NCBI GenBank assembly: GCA_947644305.1
Contig: CANRYS010000001.1
Location: 248,001 to 312,000 of the forward strand
DNA: 64,000 nt
Source of the DNA: an uncultured Roseburia sp.
GTDB taxonomy: Bacteria; Bacillota; Clostridia; Lachnospirales; Lachnospiraceae
Direction: 5' to 3'
Shown in pieces: positions 27,468 through 35,762 of this stretch (within the stretch, counting starts at the first letter, position 1; each line of letters begins with the position of its first letter). The position numbers were made by a program, and so were the translations under genes. The notes under the pieces are model-generated. The model worked only from the letters and a program-made list of their open reading frames with translations, was not told where the DNA came from and did no database searches.

Positions 27468-28426
27468 TCTCCCTTTTCCTCTCCAGAACAAACGCTCTGC
27501 TGCACATTTATTTCTTCTTTTACCACATACTGAGGGGTAGCATTAATGCACATAAACGCCCTTCCAATATACTCCCCTGTAAGTCCAATACCGATCAGAA
27601 TAATTCCAGAAAAAAAGCAAACCGCTGCCATCAAAGAAGGCCAGCCCAGAGACATATTTATATTCATAATCTTTTTTATAATCAAGACCAAGGCCCCAAG
27701 AAAGCCTCCGGCAGAAGCGATACTCCCGATCAAAAGAAAAATTCGCAAAGGAGCCACAGAAAAATTGATGCAATTACTCCATAGCTTTATCAGTGACTTA
27801 AGTGTATAATTGGATCTGCCATATTTTCTTGCAAAATGCTCCACCTCAACACAGGCAATATAGGCGGTTGTCCGAAAAAACAATCCTCGCAGATTCGTAT
27901 AGGAATGTTCATATCTAACAGCTTCTTTTATCACATATGCTTTGGCAATCCAAAAGCTTGATGTCCGAATATGTCTTGGCTGCTGTATCATTCTACCCAA
28001 AACCACGTTATTAAACCGGCTTCCCAGACGCCGAAAGAAACTTTGTCTCACCATCGGATAAGTGCCATATACCAGATCATAACCTTCTTTCATCTTATCA
28101 AACAACTTTGGAAATTGCGATGGATCGGTCTGCAAGTCATCATCCATTCCAATCACATAACTGCCACTGACATAGTGAAACCCAGCCAGAATCGCATTGT
28201 GCTGTCCAAAATTCTTCGCCAGGTTAATTCCTTTCACAAAGGAGTATTTTTTAGCAAGACGATGTATCTCCTGAAATGTCCCATCTTTGGAATAGTCATT
28301 AACAAGTACCATCTCATACGTATATCCCATCTCAGAGAGTTTGGCAGACACCTTCTCCACTACCTCTCCGATAGACTTCTCTGAATTATAACATGGTATT
28401 ACTACTGAAACATCTGGCTGCTTCAT
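27464..28426 (-). CDS. GT2 glycosyltransferase with C-terminal helices (ArnC/GtrB-like)
   Basis: A 320-residue polyprenyl-phosphate sugar synthase. The GT-A domain has VVIPCYNSEKSIGEVV (residues 8-23), NDYSKDGT near 43, and the DXD-type GMDDDLQTDPSQ near 93. Two membrane helices at about 228-255 and 265-290 end the protein. It is closest in plan to ArnC and GtrB. It lies directly after the WecE-type aminotransferase (21 bases) and overlaps the NeuD-like gene, so the donor is probably the nucleotide-linked 4-amino- or 4-acylamino-dideoxyhexose. Product flipping would fall to the SMR pair downstream. Confidence 0.85.
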   Translation of the reverse strand: MKQPDVSVVIPCYNSEKSIGEVVEKVSAKLSEMGYTYEMVLVNDYSKDGTFQEIHRLAKKYSFVKGINLAKNFGQHNAILAGFHYVSGSYVIGMDDDLQTDPSQFPKLFDKMKEGYDLVYGTYPMVRQSFFRRLGSRFNNVVLGRMIQQPRHIRTSSFWIAKAYVIKEAVRYEHSYTNLRGLFFRTTAYIACVEVEHFARKYGRSNYTLKSLIKLWSNCINFSVAPLRIFLLIGSIASAGGFLGALVLIIKKIMNINMSLGWPSLMAAVCFFSGIILIGIGLTGEYIGRAFMCINATPQYVVKEEINVQQSVCSGEEKGE

Positions 28427-28447
28427 TCTGCACGCTCCTTCGTACTG

Positions 28448-29575
28448 TTATTTATAAAACTGTTTTACACATTCTGTAATCATTTCTATTTCATCTGAGT
28501 TTAAACCATAATACATCGGCAGACGCAGCAGCCTCTCGCTCTCTTTCGTCGTATACCTATCCTCTCCATGAAACCATCCAAAGCGTTTTCCAGCCTCAGA
28601 ACTATGTAGAGGAATATAGTGAAATACCGCGCCGATCTCATGTTCTTTCAGATACCGGATCAAATCTGTCCGCTCTTCTAAATCCCTTGTTTTGATATAA
28701 AACATATGGGCATTATGAACACAATACTCTGGAATAACAGGCAGCTCAATGCAGCCCTTCTCAGCTAGTGTGGATAGCTGATCCTGGTATGTATCCCAGC
28801 TACGCATCCTATCTTCATATATAATTTCCGCCGCCTCTAATTCTCCCCAGAGATATGCCGCGTTGAGCTCACTGGGTAAATAGGAAGAGCCCTGTTCCAC
28901 CCAGGAATACTTGTCAATCTCACCGCGGAAAAACTTACTGCGGTTTGTCCCCTTTTCACGGATGATCTCCGCTTTTTCTATATTTCCGGCATCGCGGATC
29001 AGAAGGGCGCCTCCTTCTCCCATGCTGATATTTTTCGTCTCATGAAAACTATAACATCCATAATCTCCGATCGTTCCCAGAATCTTTCCTTTATATGTGC
29101 TCATAATCCCCTGGGCCGCATCCTCGATCACAGCCAGTTGGTGCCTCTGTGCGATGTCCAAAATAGCATCCATCTCACAACTGACTCCCGCATAATGAAC
29201 CGGAACGATGGCCTTTGTTTTATTTGTAATAGCAGCTTCGATAAGACTCTCATCTATATTCATCGTATCGGGTCTAATATCGACGAACACTACCCTGGCA
29301 CCGCGAAGTACAAAGGCATTTGCCGTAGATACAAACGTATAAGAGGGCATAATCACCTCATCTCCTGGTCTTATATCCGCCAATATTGCCGCCATCTCTA
29401 TGGCATGGGTACAGGAAGTCGTCAAAAGGACCTTTTCCGACTTTGTAATCTTCTCCAGATAATCATTACACTTCTTTGTGAACTGCCCATCCCCACATAA
29501 TTTATGACAATTTACTGCTTCTTCTATATACTTAAGTTCTTTTCCAACAAAAGGTGGTTTATTAAATGGTATCAA
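28448..29575 (-). CDS. wecE: dTDP-4-amino-4,6-dideoxygalactose transaminase (WecE/RffA-like)
   Basis: A 375-residue DegT/DnrJ/EryC1-type PLP aminotransferase with very strong resemblance to E. coli WecE: the N-terminal MIPFNKPPFVG, KLCGDGQFT, GDEVIMPSYTFVSTANAFVLRGA, VPVHYAGVSCEMD, EDAAQG, and the PLP-lysine segment SFHETKNISMGEGGA (Lys near 181), then EIIREKGTNRS and HGEDRYTTKESERLLRLP. WecE aminates dTDP-4-keto-6-deoxyglucose to dTDP-Fuc4N; the dTDP-sugar enzymes RmlA/RmlB are not in the window. It heads a module with GT2, acyltransferase, ATP-grasp and flippase genes. TTG start at 29575 after GGAGGTTTTACA, and a strong promoter upstream. Confidence 0.92.
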   Translation of the reverse strand: MIPFNKPPFVGKELKYIEEAVNCHKLCGDGQFTKKCNDYLEKITKSEKVLLTTSCTHAIEMAAILADIRPGDEVIMPSYTFVSTANAFVLRGARVVFVDIRPDTMNIDESLIEAAITNKTKAIVPVHYAGVSCEMDAILDIAQRHQLAVIEDAAQGIMSTYKGKILGTIGDYGCYSFHETKNISMGEGGALLIRDAGNIEKAEIIREKGTNRSKFFRGEIDKYSWVEQGSSYLPSELNAAYLWGELEAAEIIYEDRMRSWDTYQDQLSTLAEKGCIELPVIPEYCVHNAHMFYIKTRDLEERTDLIRYLKEHEIGAVFHYIPLHSSEAGKRFGWFHGEDRYTTKESERLLRLPMYYGLNSDEIEMITECVKQFYK

Positions 29576-29658
29576 TGTAAAACCTCCATCTCTTTGTATA
29601 ATAACCTATAAAAATACTAGGGTCAAAAGGTAATTTACCCCCTATGATACATTTAGAT

Positions 29659-29687
29659 ATTATAGCACCTAAGGATGTTAATTGCAA
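29659..29687 (-). promoter_or_regulatory. Promoter for the wecE-like module
   Basis: TTGCAA (29687-29682) and TATAAT (29664-29659) on the minus strand are 17 bases apart, with a TG one base before the -10. It overlaps the space just after the YfhO-like gene and gives a leader of about 80 bases before wecE. Confidence 0.65.
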
Positions 29688-29696
29688 TAAATTTTT

Positions 29697-32417
29697 CTAC
29701 TGTCGTCGAAAACGCCCCCTGATAAATCCCGCTATTAGCAGAGCTACTGTAAGTGCAGTCAACGCCACTCCCATAACATAAAACCAGTCAAAGTATTCAA
29801 AAACAACAGTGTGTTCACCAGAAGGCACCGCCACTCCCATAATAAGTCCATTTATCATCTCTAGCTTTTGCTCTTTACCATCGATCTTCACAGACCAATT
29901 AGGAGAGTAATTTTGGGAAAAACATAGATATGTGTCCGCATCGGAAGTGATCTTCGCCGTCAATGTATTACTCGTTCGAGAAATCACTTCTGCTTCGGAG
30001 TTTATATTTTCCAGATTCTTTGATTCCCGGTTTCCATATGCAGTGTCTGAGAGATCATATTTTTCGTAATTATCATAGATATCATCAAAATTCTCCAGTT
30101 TGGATATCCTCTTTGGAAAATACAAGATGTCTTTTGCATTGGCATTCTCATAGATCTTCATTCCATACTTATCTGTATTCCAGTACTGATATGCCTGCCT
30201 CGGCTGCACACGGGAAACCTCACACTTTTCCACCAGTACTTCTCCCAAATTTGACCTGGCAAGTATCCTGATTCGTATATCCTCTGTGGCCTGTTCGGCG
30301 TTTTCTGAATACAGGTATGCCACATATTCATTGCTGTTCTTAGCCAGATAAAACTGCTTTTCCTGTGACGCCGGATCATAATTGTCCCCTCCAAAAAGAT
30401 CTACTGACAAATGAGTCAAAGCTGCATTGTGCTCTTCGTTTATTTTGAAACTAACTTTATAACAAGTATTTGCTGTAACCCCTTCCATCACCGTACTGAC
30501 GCCTATCCCATTCTCCTGAAAATCTAAAGATATATTTTCCTTAGAATTCACCAGGTCTGCTTTGCACTGTGAATCATAAACCTGTCCTCCCATATTTTCT
30601 ACTACATGGCAGGAATCAATAATATACCTAACTCCCAGCATGGATAACAGTTCATTCTGAAACATAACATTATTTTTGACATTTTTAGATCCTGTAAGCA
30701 GTCCTGAAAAATTGAAAGAAGCTGTTTTGTTTTCAATTCCAAGATTTTTAAAATATTTAAAAATAAGGGGATTATTATAAGCCGTATAAGAATTAAGGGA
30801 AGCGATTTCCTTAGAAGCGCTCTTATTTTGTGAGATAATACTTTCATGAGCACCGTCCACGTTATCAAAAGCATCCCAAATCTTATATCCCCCAATATTC
30901 TCCTTTAACTTTTCTTCCACAGGATGAACCGTCTCAAACTGCGCCAGAGACGTGGGCTCTGTAATTAAACTAAAAGGAAGTATTTCTACCAATGTAATGA
31001 CCACGACAGCGCCACAAAGAATGCGCATTCTCAATGCAGATGTGAGCTTCCAACGCAGACACACCTTCCTCTGAACAATAGACAAAATAATAAGAATCAG
31101 TGCAAGAAATACCAGTGGTAATATAAGCGCACTCTGCAGTTTATAATAATATTCTGGCTGCTGCTCCTTTGTCATCAGAAGAGAAATCAAAAAAGCGCTC
31201 ACAATGCCAAGGCCAGCAATTCCCGTGAAGAAAATCTTAGCCAATTTTTTCATACATTTTAGATCGGATTCCTTTAGCTCCCCTTGTATCAGGGAATGAA
31301 GTCCCTTTGCCGCCATCGAAAGTATAAAGAAGTAGAAAATATACAACATTCTTCCTGCACATCGAAAGCCTCCCAATAGCGGAAGTTTGTGTACAATATG
31401 ATTCAGAACGGGAATATGCGCGATGGAGGCATATAAAAAAGCAATGACCGCACATGCCAGATCCAGCTTAATACTCCACTTATCCTTTTTTAGAAGAACG
31501 ACAGTAACCGCCAAAAGTAAAACAAATATACCCAGATAGAGCTCTATATCCATTTCAGAAGAATAATAATTTCCTAAGGGTTGGTAGATATCTCCAAAAA
31601 ACCGTGGAATGATCATCTGGATCAGTTTCACAGGATGAATGGAATACGTACTAAAGGTATCAAATGATGTCCCTGCCGAACCATATGCTTTATACTGCCT
31701 CATGATGCTGAGATTCGGCAGCAGCGCGTAGGCAAATATCCCTACATACACACCGAGCCAAAGAATGCCTCTTTTCATCAAATCCTTTATGGTAAACTTT
31801 TCACAAAGACAGCTTACCACGATATATACAAATAAGATCATGACTGCATAGACACTGTATTGCTGCCCGATGGTTGCCTGAACTGCCGCCATCACCGCTG
31901 ACAAGCACAGCCATTTATTCTCTCTCGTATCGATAAACTTCTTTACGAAAAACATGATTACGGGAAACAGACATATGGATGCAATGATCGTTGGATGTGA
32001 TTTCCTCACCCCGTTAATCTGTATGGAGCACTCATAGATCACGGCGAAGATCATAGATACTACATAGGAACATTTGCATTCCCGTAAATATCGATAAAAG
32101 AAATAACTTCCAATGAATAAATGAACGATAAAATAAGCATATATATATTGTTTTAAAGGAAGAAACGAAAGTAAAATGCTGATAATATAAAAATTTCCAA
32201 TGGTGGGCATGCCATTTGCCAAATACCCATTCCATTGCGGAAGCTCTCCATTCAATAAACATTGTACAAAATGCTTTCTTGCTGAAAAGTATTGAACCAG
32301 ATCTGCATTTCCAGGTATTTGATTATTCAAGTAATATTTTGCATATATTAGTATTGGAATGAGTAAGAAAATTATAACTCCAGCTCTTTGTATCCTCTTT
32401 TCATTTACTGAGTTCAT
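29697..32417 (-). CDS. YfhO-family membrane protein (putative GT-C glycosyltransferase)
   Basis: A 906-residue protein. About thirteen helices fill residues 10-500, with a first outer loop YYLNNQIPGNADLVQYFSARKHFVQCLLNGELPQWNGYLANGMPT carrying the YfhO-type Asp, Gln and PxWN features. A large outer domain (about 520-870) with beta-rich sequence follows, then a last helix and a basic tail. YfhO works with CsbB and GtcA in Bacillus to add sugars outside the cell from undecaprenyl phosphate. It could be the transferase partner for the downstream wecE/GT2/flippase module, or for another sugar. AGAGAGGAG precedes the ATG. Confidence 0.8.
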   Translation of the reverse strand: MNSVNEKRIQRAGVIIFLLIPILIYAKYYLNNQIPGNADLVQYFSARKHFVQCLLNGELPQWNGYLANGMPTIGNFYIISILLSFLPLKQYIYAYFIVHLFIGSYFFYRYLRECKCSYVVSMIFAVIYECSIQINGVRKSHPTIIASICLFPVIMFFVKKFIDTRENKWLCLSAVMAAVQATIGQQYSVYAVMILFVYIVVSCLCEKFTIKDLMKRGILWLGVYVGIFAYALLPNLSIMRQYKAYGSAGTSFDTFSTYSIHPVKLIQMIIPRFFGDIYQPLGNYYSSEMDIELYLGIFVLLLAVTVVLLKKDKWSIKLDLACAVIAFLYASIAHIPVLNHIVHKLPLLGGFRCAGRMLYIFYFFILSMAAKGLHSLIQGELKESDLKCMKKLAKIFFTGIAGLGIVSAFLISLLMTKEQQPEYYYKLQSALILPLVFLALILIILSIVQRKVCLRWKLTSALRMRILCGAVVVITLVEILPFSLITEPTSLAQFETVHPVEEKLKENIGGYKIWDAFDNVDGAHESIISQNKSASKEIASLNSYTAYNNPLIFKYFKNLGIENKTASFNFSGLLTGSKNVKNNVMFQNELLSMLGVRYIIDSCHVVENMGGQVYDSQCKADLVNSKENISLDFQENGIGVSTVMEGVTANTCYKVSFKINEEHNAALTHLSVDLFGGDNYDPASQEKQFYLAKNSNEYVAYLYSENAEQATEDIRIRILARSNLGEVLVEKCEVSRVQPRQAYQYWNTDKYGMKIYENANAKDILYFPKRISKLENFDDIYDNYEKYDLSDTAYGNRESKNLENINSEAEVISRTSNTLTAKITSDADTYLCFSQNYSPNWSVKIDGKEQKLEMINGLIMGVAVPSGEHTVVFEYFDWFYVMGVALTALTVALLIAGFIRGRFRRQ

Positions 32418-32432
32418 CGCTGTTACTCCTCT

Positions 32433-33605
32433 CTATTTGTTGCAAATAAATTCTGAAATCTGATCCACGATCTTCTGTCTGGAATACTCATCCTGAATAT
32501 ATTTTTTTGCTCTTTTAGATATCAATCCCGCTCTTTTCGGATTCGAAATCATCTCTGTTAATACCCTCTTTAATTCCTCATCCAGATGATCCAGGGAAAT
32601 TTTTATCGCACATTCGTCTGGGATTTCTGAAAACCATCCACCTTCATTTATCACACTGACTTTTCCTTTTTCCATGATCTGAAGCATGGTTCTGGATGTC
32701 TCTCCCATAGATGGATTTCTCAGATTAAATATAAGATCCGAATGTTCAAGAAAACCATTGAACTCCTCAGCATCCACATAACCTGTTTTGATTATGACCT
32801 TTCCATCTATATATTGATCTACATAATTTCCCTCACCTACCATCACATAACATAGTTTAGAAATACCATTTTTATACAGTTGCTGTACCGCTTTGCACAC
32901 TTCATGATTCAGTTTGGTTGACCCAATATTCCCTAACGAAGCCACAACATACGCATCCTGCGGAATGTTATATTTCTCAAATAATGCTGATTTCGTAATG
33001 AGGGAATCTTCTCCCTTAAAAAATTGATTAATTTTAGCAAGGCGTTGCTTTTCTACAAGCTTTGTCTCCAGTATTTTATGATAGGCATAAAATGAATGCA
33101 CCATAATCTTGTTGTCTGATTTCAACAATTCATTATTTAAGGACAATCTTTCTGCCATGTGTTTCTGTGCCAGCAGATCGGGCCCATTTTCTTTCACCGC
33201 ATGCTTTAACTTCAAAAATTCCTCTAATCCTTCATGCTCATAAGTCTTAGAATACAATAAACCTCTCTTCTGATAATATCCAATAAACAAATAGTATAAT
33301 ACCATATCATGAAGAATAACCATCCCTGGATATTTAAGACAGCACTCATAAATATAATCATGATATTCTGGATTGTTGCCTATGTTATAGATCTTATAAT
33401 CGTAGAGAGAAAAATCTATTTTATCTCTTCCGTGCCTTACTACTTTAAAATTCTTAATTATTTCATTAGAAATGTTATAATCATCCGTGTACAAAGTAAT
33501 ATCAAATTTCTTTGCTAAGTCTTGGATCAGTTCTTCTGAATAATCCGATATTCCACTTTTCATAGGTGAAAATGGACTCGCATATAATAATGATGGCCTT
33601 CCCAT
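32433..33605 (-). CDS. GT4 glycosyltransferase
   Basis: A 390-residue GT-B fold enzyme. The N-terminal domain starts LLYASPFSPMKSGISDYSEELI (about 6-27), as in GT4 enzymes that grip the acceptor. The C-terminal domain holds VVASLGNIGSTKLNH near 218 and NPSMGETSRTMLQIMEKGKVSV near 297-318, equivalent to the donor-binding E-x7-E region in altered form. It follows a GT4 gene (11 bases) and precedes the YfhO-like gene (15 bases). It is AT-richer than the rfb and man genes of the locus. Donor unknown; GDP-rhamnose or GDP-mannose are candidates. Confidence 0.8.
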   Translation of the reverse strand: MGRPSLLYASPFSPMKSGISDYSEELIQDLAKKFDITLYTDDYNISNEIIKNFKVVRHGRDKIDFSLYDYKIYNIGNNPEYHDYIYECCLKYPGMVILHDMVLYYLFIGYYQKRGLLYSKTYEHEGLEEFLKLKHAVKENGPDLLAQKHMAERLSLNNELLKSDNKIMVHSFYAYHKILETKLVEKQRLAKINQFFKGEDSLITKSALFEKYNIPQDAYVVASLGNIGSTKLNHEVCKAVQQLYKNGISKLCYVMVGEGNYVDQYIDGKVIIKTGYVDAEEFNGFLEHSDLIFNLRNPSMGETSRTMLQIMEKGKVSVINEGGWFSEIPDECAIKISLDHLDEELKRVLTEMISNPKRAGLISKRAKKYIQDEYSRQKIVDQISEFICNK

Positions 33606-33616
33606 TTCAGATCTCC

Positions 33617-34660
33617 TTAGTTCAATAATTTATCAATGACATAGTCCCAATCCATATGCTTATCGATCAGAGACTTTTTACCAGCACGTCCCATTTCTTC
33701 TGCCTTTTGACGATTTTCATACCAGTAATCTATTTTTTCTGCCACGATCCTGGCATCTGCCTCAATTACAAAACCATTCCTGCCATCCTCTACAAATTCC
33801 AGAGGCCCCCCAGCATCCTGATGCACGATTACCGGTTTTTCTGAGAAAAATCCTTCCAGAGTAATATATCCATAATCCTCATCATAGGCGCCAAAATATA
33901 CCCCAAGGCAATTTGCATAGTAATCCATCTTTTCCTGTTCTGAAATAAATCCAGCAAGGGTCACCCGATCTTTCAACTTATACTTCTTGATAAGATCATG
34001 GATGTATCTTAACTCCGTTTCACTTCCTGAACCGGCTAGAACCACCTTCACGTCTGTCTTAAAATATCTGGCCGCCTCCACTAACAATCTCTGTCTTTTA
34101 ATTGAATCGATGCGGCTGGGATAAAATACATAATCCCCATAACTGTCACAATGCAGCTTTTCATAATTCAATGGCGGATGGTATATTGTTTCGGAATCAA
34201 TCCCACAAAATTTCTTAAGTCGTTTCGATGTATTATGTGCAATGGTAAAAACACTCTTCGCCTCTGAAATGTACTGCTTATCACACTCACAGATAAATTC
34301 CCGGATCTTATCCCCCTTGGGAAAGTGATGCAGATCACCAAATTCTGTTTCCCACAGATCATACGCTTGTCTGTGCTGGTGCATAAGCCAGAGTACCTTA
34401 TTCTCATGTTTCACATAATAAGCCGGAAATTTCATAGCGATAACCCTGTCAATCTTTTCTCCGTTGACTTCTGTTAAATCCATCAGTCTCCCCATCATCA
34501 TACAGTTCATCAACGTCTCTCCTGGATACCACTTAAACGGAATGGTGACAACATCCACCTGATGCCCGCGTTTTACCAATTGTTCCCTTAGCATCTCCGT
34601 AAGGATCTCCGCGCCTCCCCGAATAAAAGGCACCTGAACCGTCGCAATCGCAATTTTCAT
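33617..34660 (-). CDS. GT4 glycosyltransferase
   Basis: A 347-residue GT-B enzyme of the GT4 family. The N-terminal TVQVPFIRGGAEILTEMLREQL (residues 7-28) has the glycine-rich acceptor loop, YPSRIDSIKRQRLLVEAARYF near 180 is the nucleotide-binding K-R-Q element, and GAYDEDYGYITLEGFFSEKPVIV near 263-285 has the donor E-x7-E motif (EDYGYITLE). Its start overlaps the stop of the preceding GT4 gene by four bases. It probably adds a backbone or adaptor sugar on the cytoplasmic side before ABC export. AAAGGAG precedes the ATG. Confidence 0.87.
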   Translation of the reverse strand: MKIAIATVQVPFIRGGAEILTEMLREQLVKRGHQVDVVTIPFKWYPGETLMNCMMMGRLMDLTEVNGEKIDRVIAMKFPAYYVKHENKVLWLMHQHRQAYDLWETEFGDLHHFPKGDKIREFICECDKQYISEAKSVFTIAHNTSKRLKKFCGIDSETIYHPPLNYEKLHCDSYGDYVFYPSRIDSIKRQRLLVEAARYFKTDVKVVLAGSGSETELRYIHDLIKKYKLKDRVTLAGFISEQEKMDYYANCLGVYFGAYDEDYGYITLEGFFSEKPVIVHQDAGGPLEFVEDGRNGFVIEADARIVAEKIDYWYENRQKAEEMGRAGKKSLIDKHMDWDYVIDKLLN

Positions 34661-35745
34661 CTCTGTACTCCTTTCTCAAAAGCTTCCATAAAACATCTTC
34701 TGATAGACTCCTGGCTGAAACGCTGCTGGACATTTTGAATTCCCTTTTCTATCACATATTCCCTATAATCGCTGTGGTGCCGCAGCACGTGAATCGCTGC
34801 CGCAAACACCTCTGGTCTCTTTTCAAATACCAACTGTTCTCTACCGATGGTTTCCGGAACTGCACATTCTCTCAAAGCCAGGATCGGAAGTCCCATATAC
34901 TGTGCTTCCACGATGGGGACACAAAACCCCTCATGTTCGCTGGCACATACCAACATATCACTTCCCAGATAATAGGCAAGCAGCGTAGCATCATTGATCT
35001 CACCGATAAATTCCACCGAATCTTTTAGTTTATATTCATTAATGTAATCCAACAGCATATTATTATAAGCGGCAAGCCCATCATCAAATTTGCCTACAAG
35101 CCTCAGTTTTATCTTTTCTGAATAATTGGTTCGATATGCTCTCAATATATCCATTAAAAAAATATGTCCCTTGTTGGGGGCAATCCTGCCCACAAACAAT
35201 AAATTAATGGCCCTGTCTTCTATTAATTCTTTCAGAATCTTCTCATCTGGAATGCCTTCCATTCCCCATTGTTCAACCTTATGAAATGGGGGACATACTG
35301 CGATCCGATCCGACTGAACTCCTGTCAGATCACCCGTATTATAATGGGAAGCCGGCATCCAAAAACTTTTTGGAAACTCTTCTACAAACTGTTCCGTCTG
35401 CCTTCTCCCCTCTGCACACTGTTTTGTGTGAAATTGATTATATTTTTCAAAAAAGGACGCCGGAGTTATATTGTGATAACGAAATATAATTTTTCCTTTC
35501 ACTCTTTTTAAAATATGATACCCCTCAGACCAGTATACACTGTGATGATAGATCACAACACAATCTTGTTTATGAATGATCTGATCCATCTGTTTTTCAT
35601 CCACGTATTGAACCACCGTATTAAACTGATTCTCTGCATACACGAAACAATTGTGATTCTGTTTCAGCAACAGATACATCGCTTCTATATCATTTCCTAT
35701 GGCATCATGTTTAGTTACCGTTTGATGCATTATGACAATATCCAT
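34657..35745 (-). CDS. GT4 glycosyltransferase
   Basis: A 362-residue GT-B enzyme. The N-terminal domain begins MHQTVTKHDAIGNDIEAM, FRYHNITPASFF is near residue 88, the nucleotide-binding FVGRIAPNKGH is near 183-193, and the donor motif CASEHEGFCVPIVEAQYMGLPIL near 268-290 has the E-x7-E pattern. It follows the coiled-coil methyltransferase gene by 17 bases and overlaps the next GT4 gene by four. It belongs to the same transcription unit as the exporter, so it should act on the exported chain. Donor is not predictable. Confidence 0.88.
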   Translation of the reverse strand: MDIVIMHQTVTKHDAIGNDIEAMYLLLKQNHNCFVYAENQFNTVVQYVDEKQMDQIIHKQDCVVIYHHSVYWSEGYHILKRVKGKIIFRYHNITPASFFEKYNQFHTKQCAEGRRQTEQFVEEFPKSFWMPASHYNTGDLTGVQSDRIAVCPPFHKVEQWGMEGIPDEKILKELIEDRAINLLFVGRIAPNKGHIFLMDILRAYRTNYSEKIKLRLVGKFDDGLAAYNNMLLDYINEYKLKDSVEFIGEINDATLLAYYLGSDMLVCASEHEGFCVPIVEAQYMGLPILALRECAVPETIGREQLVFEKRPEVFAAAIHVLRHHSDYREYVIEKGIQNVQQRFSQESIRRCFMEAFEKGVQR

Positions 35746-35762
35746 TTTACAAACTCCTTTGT

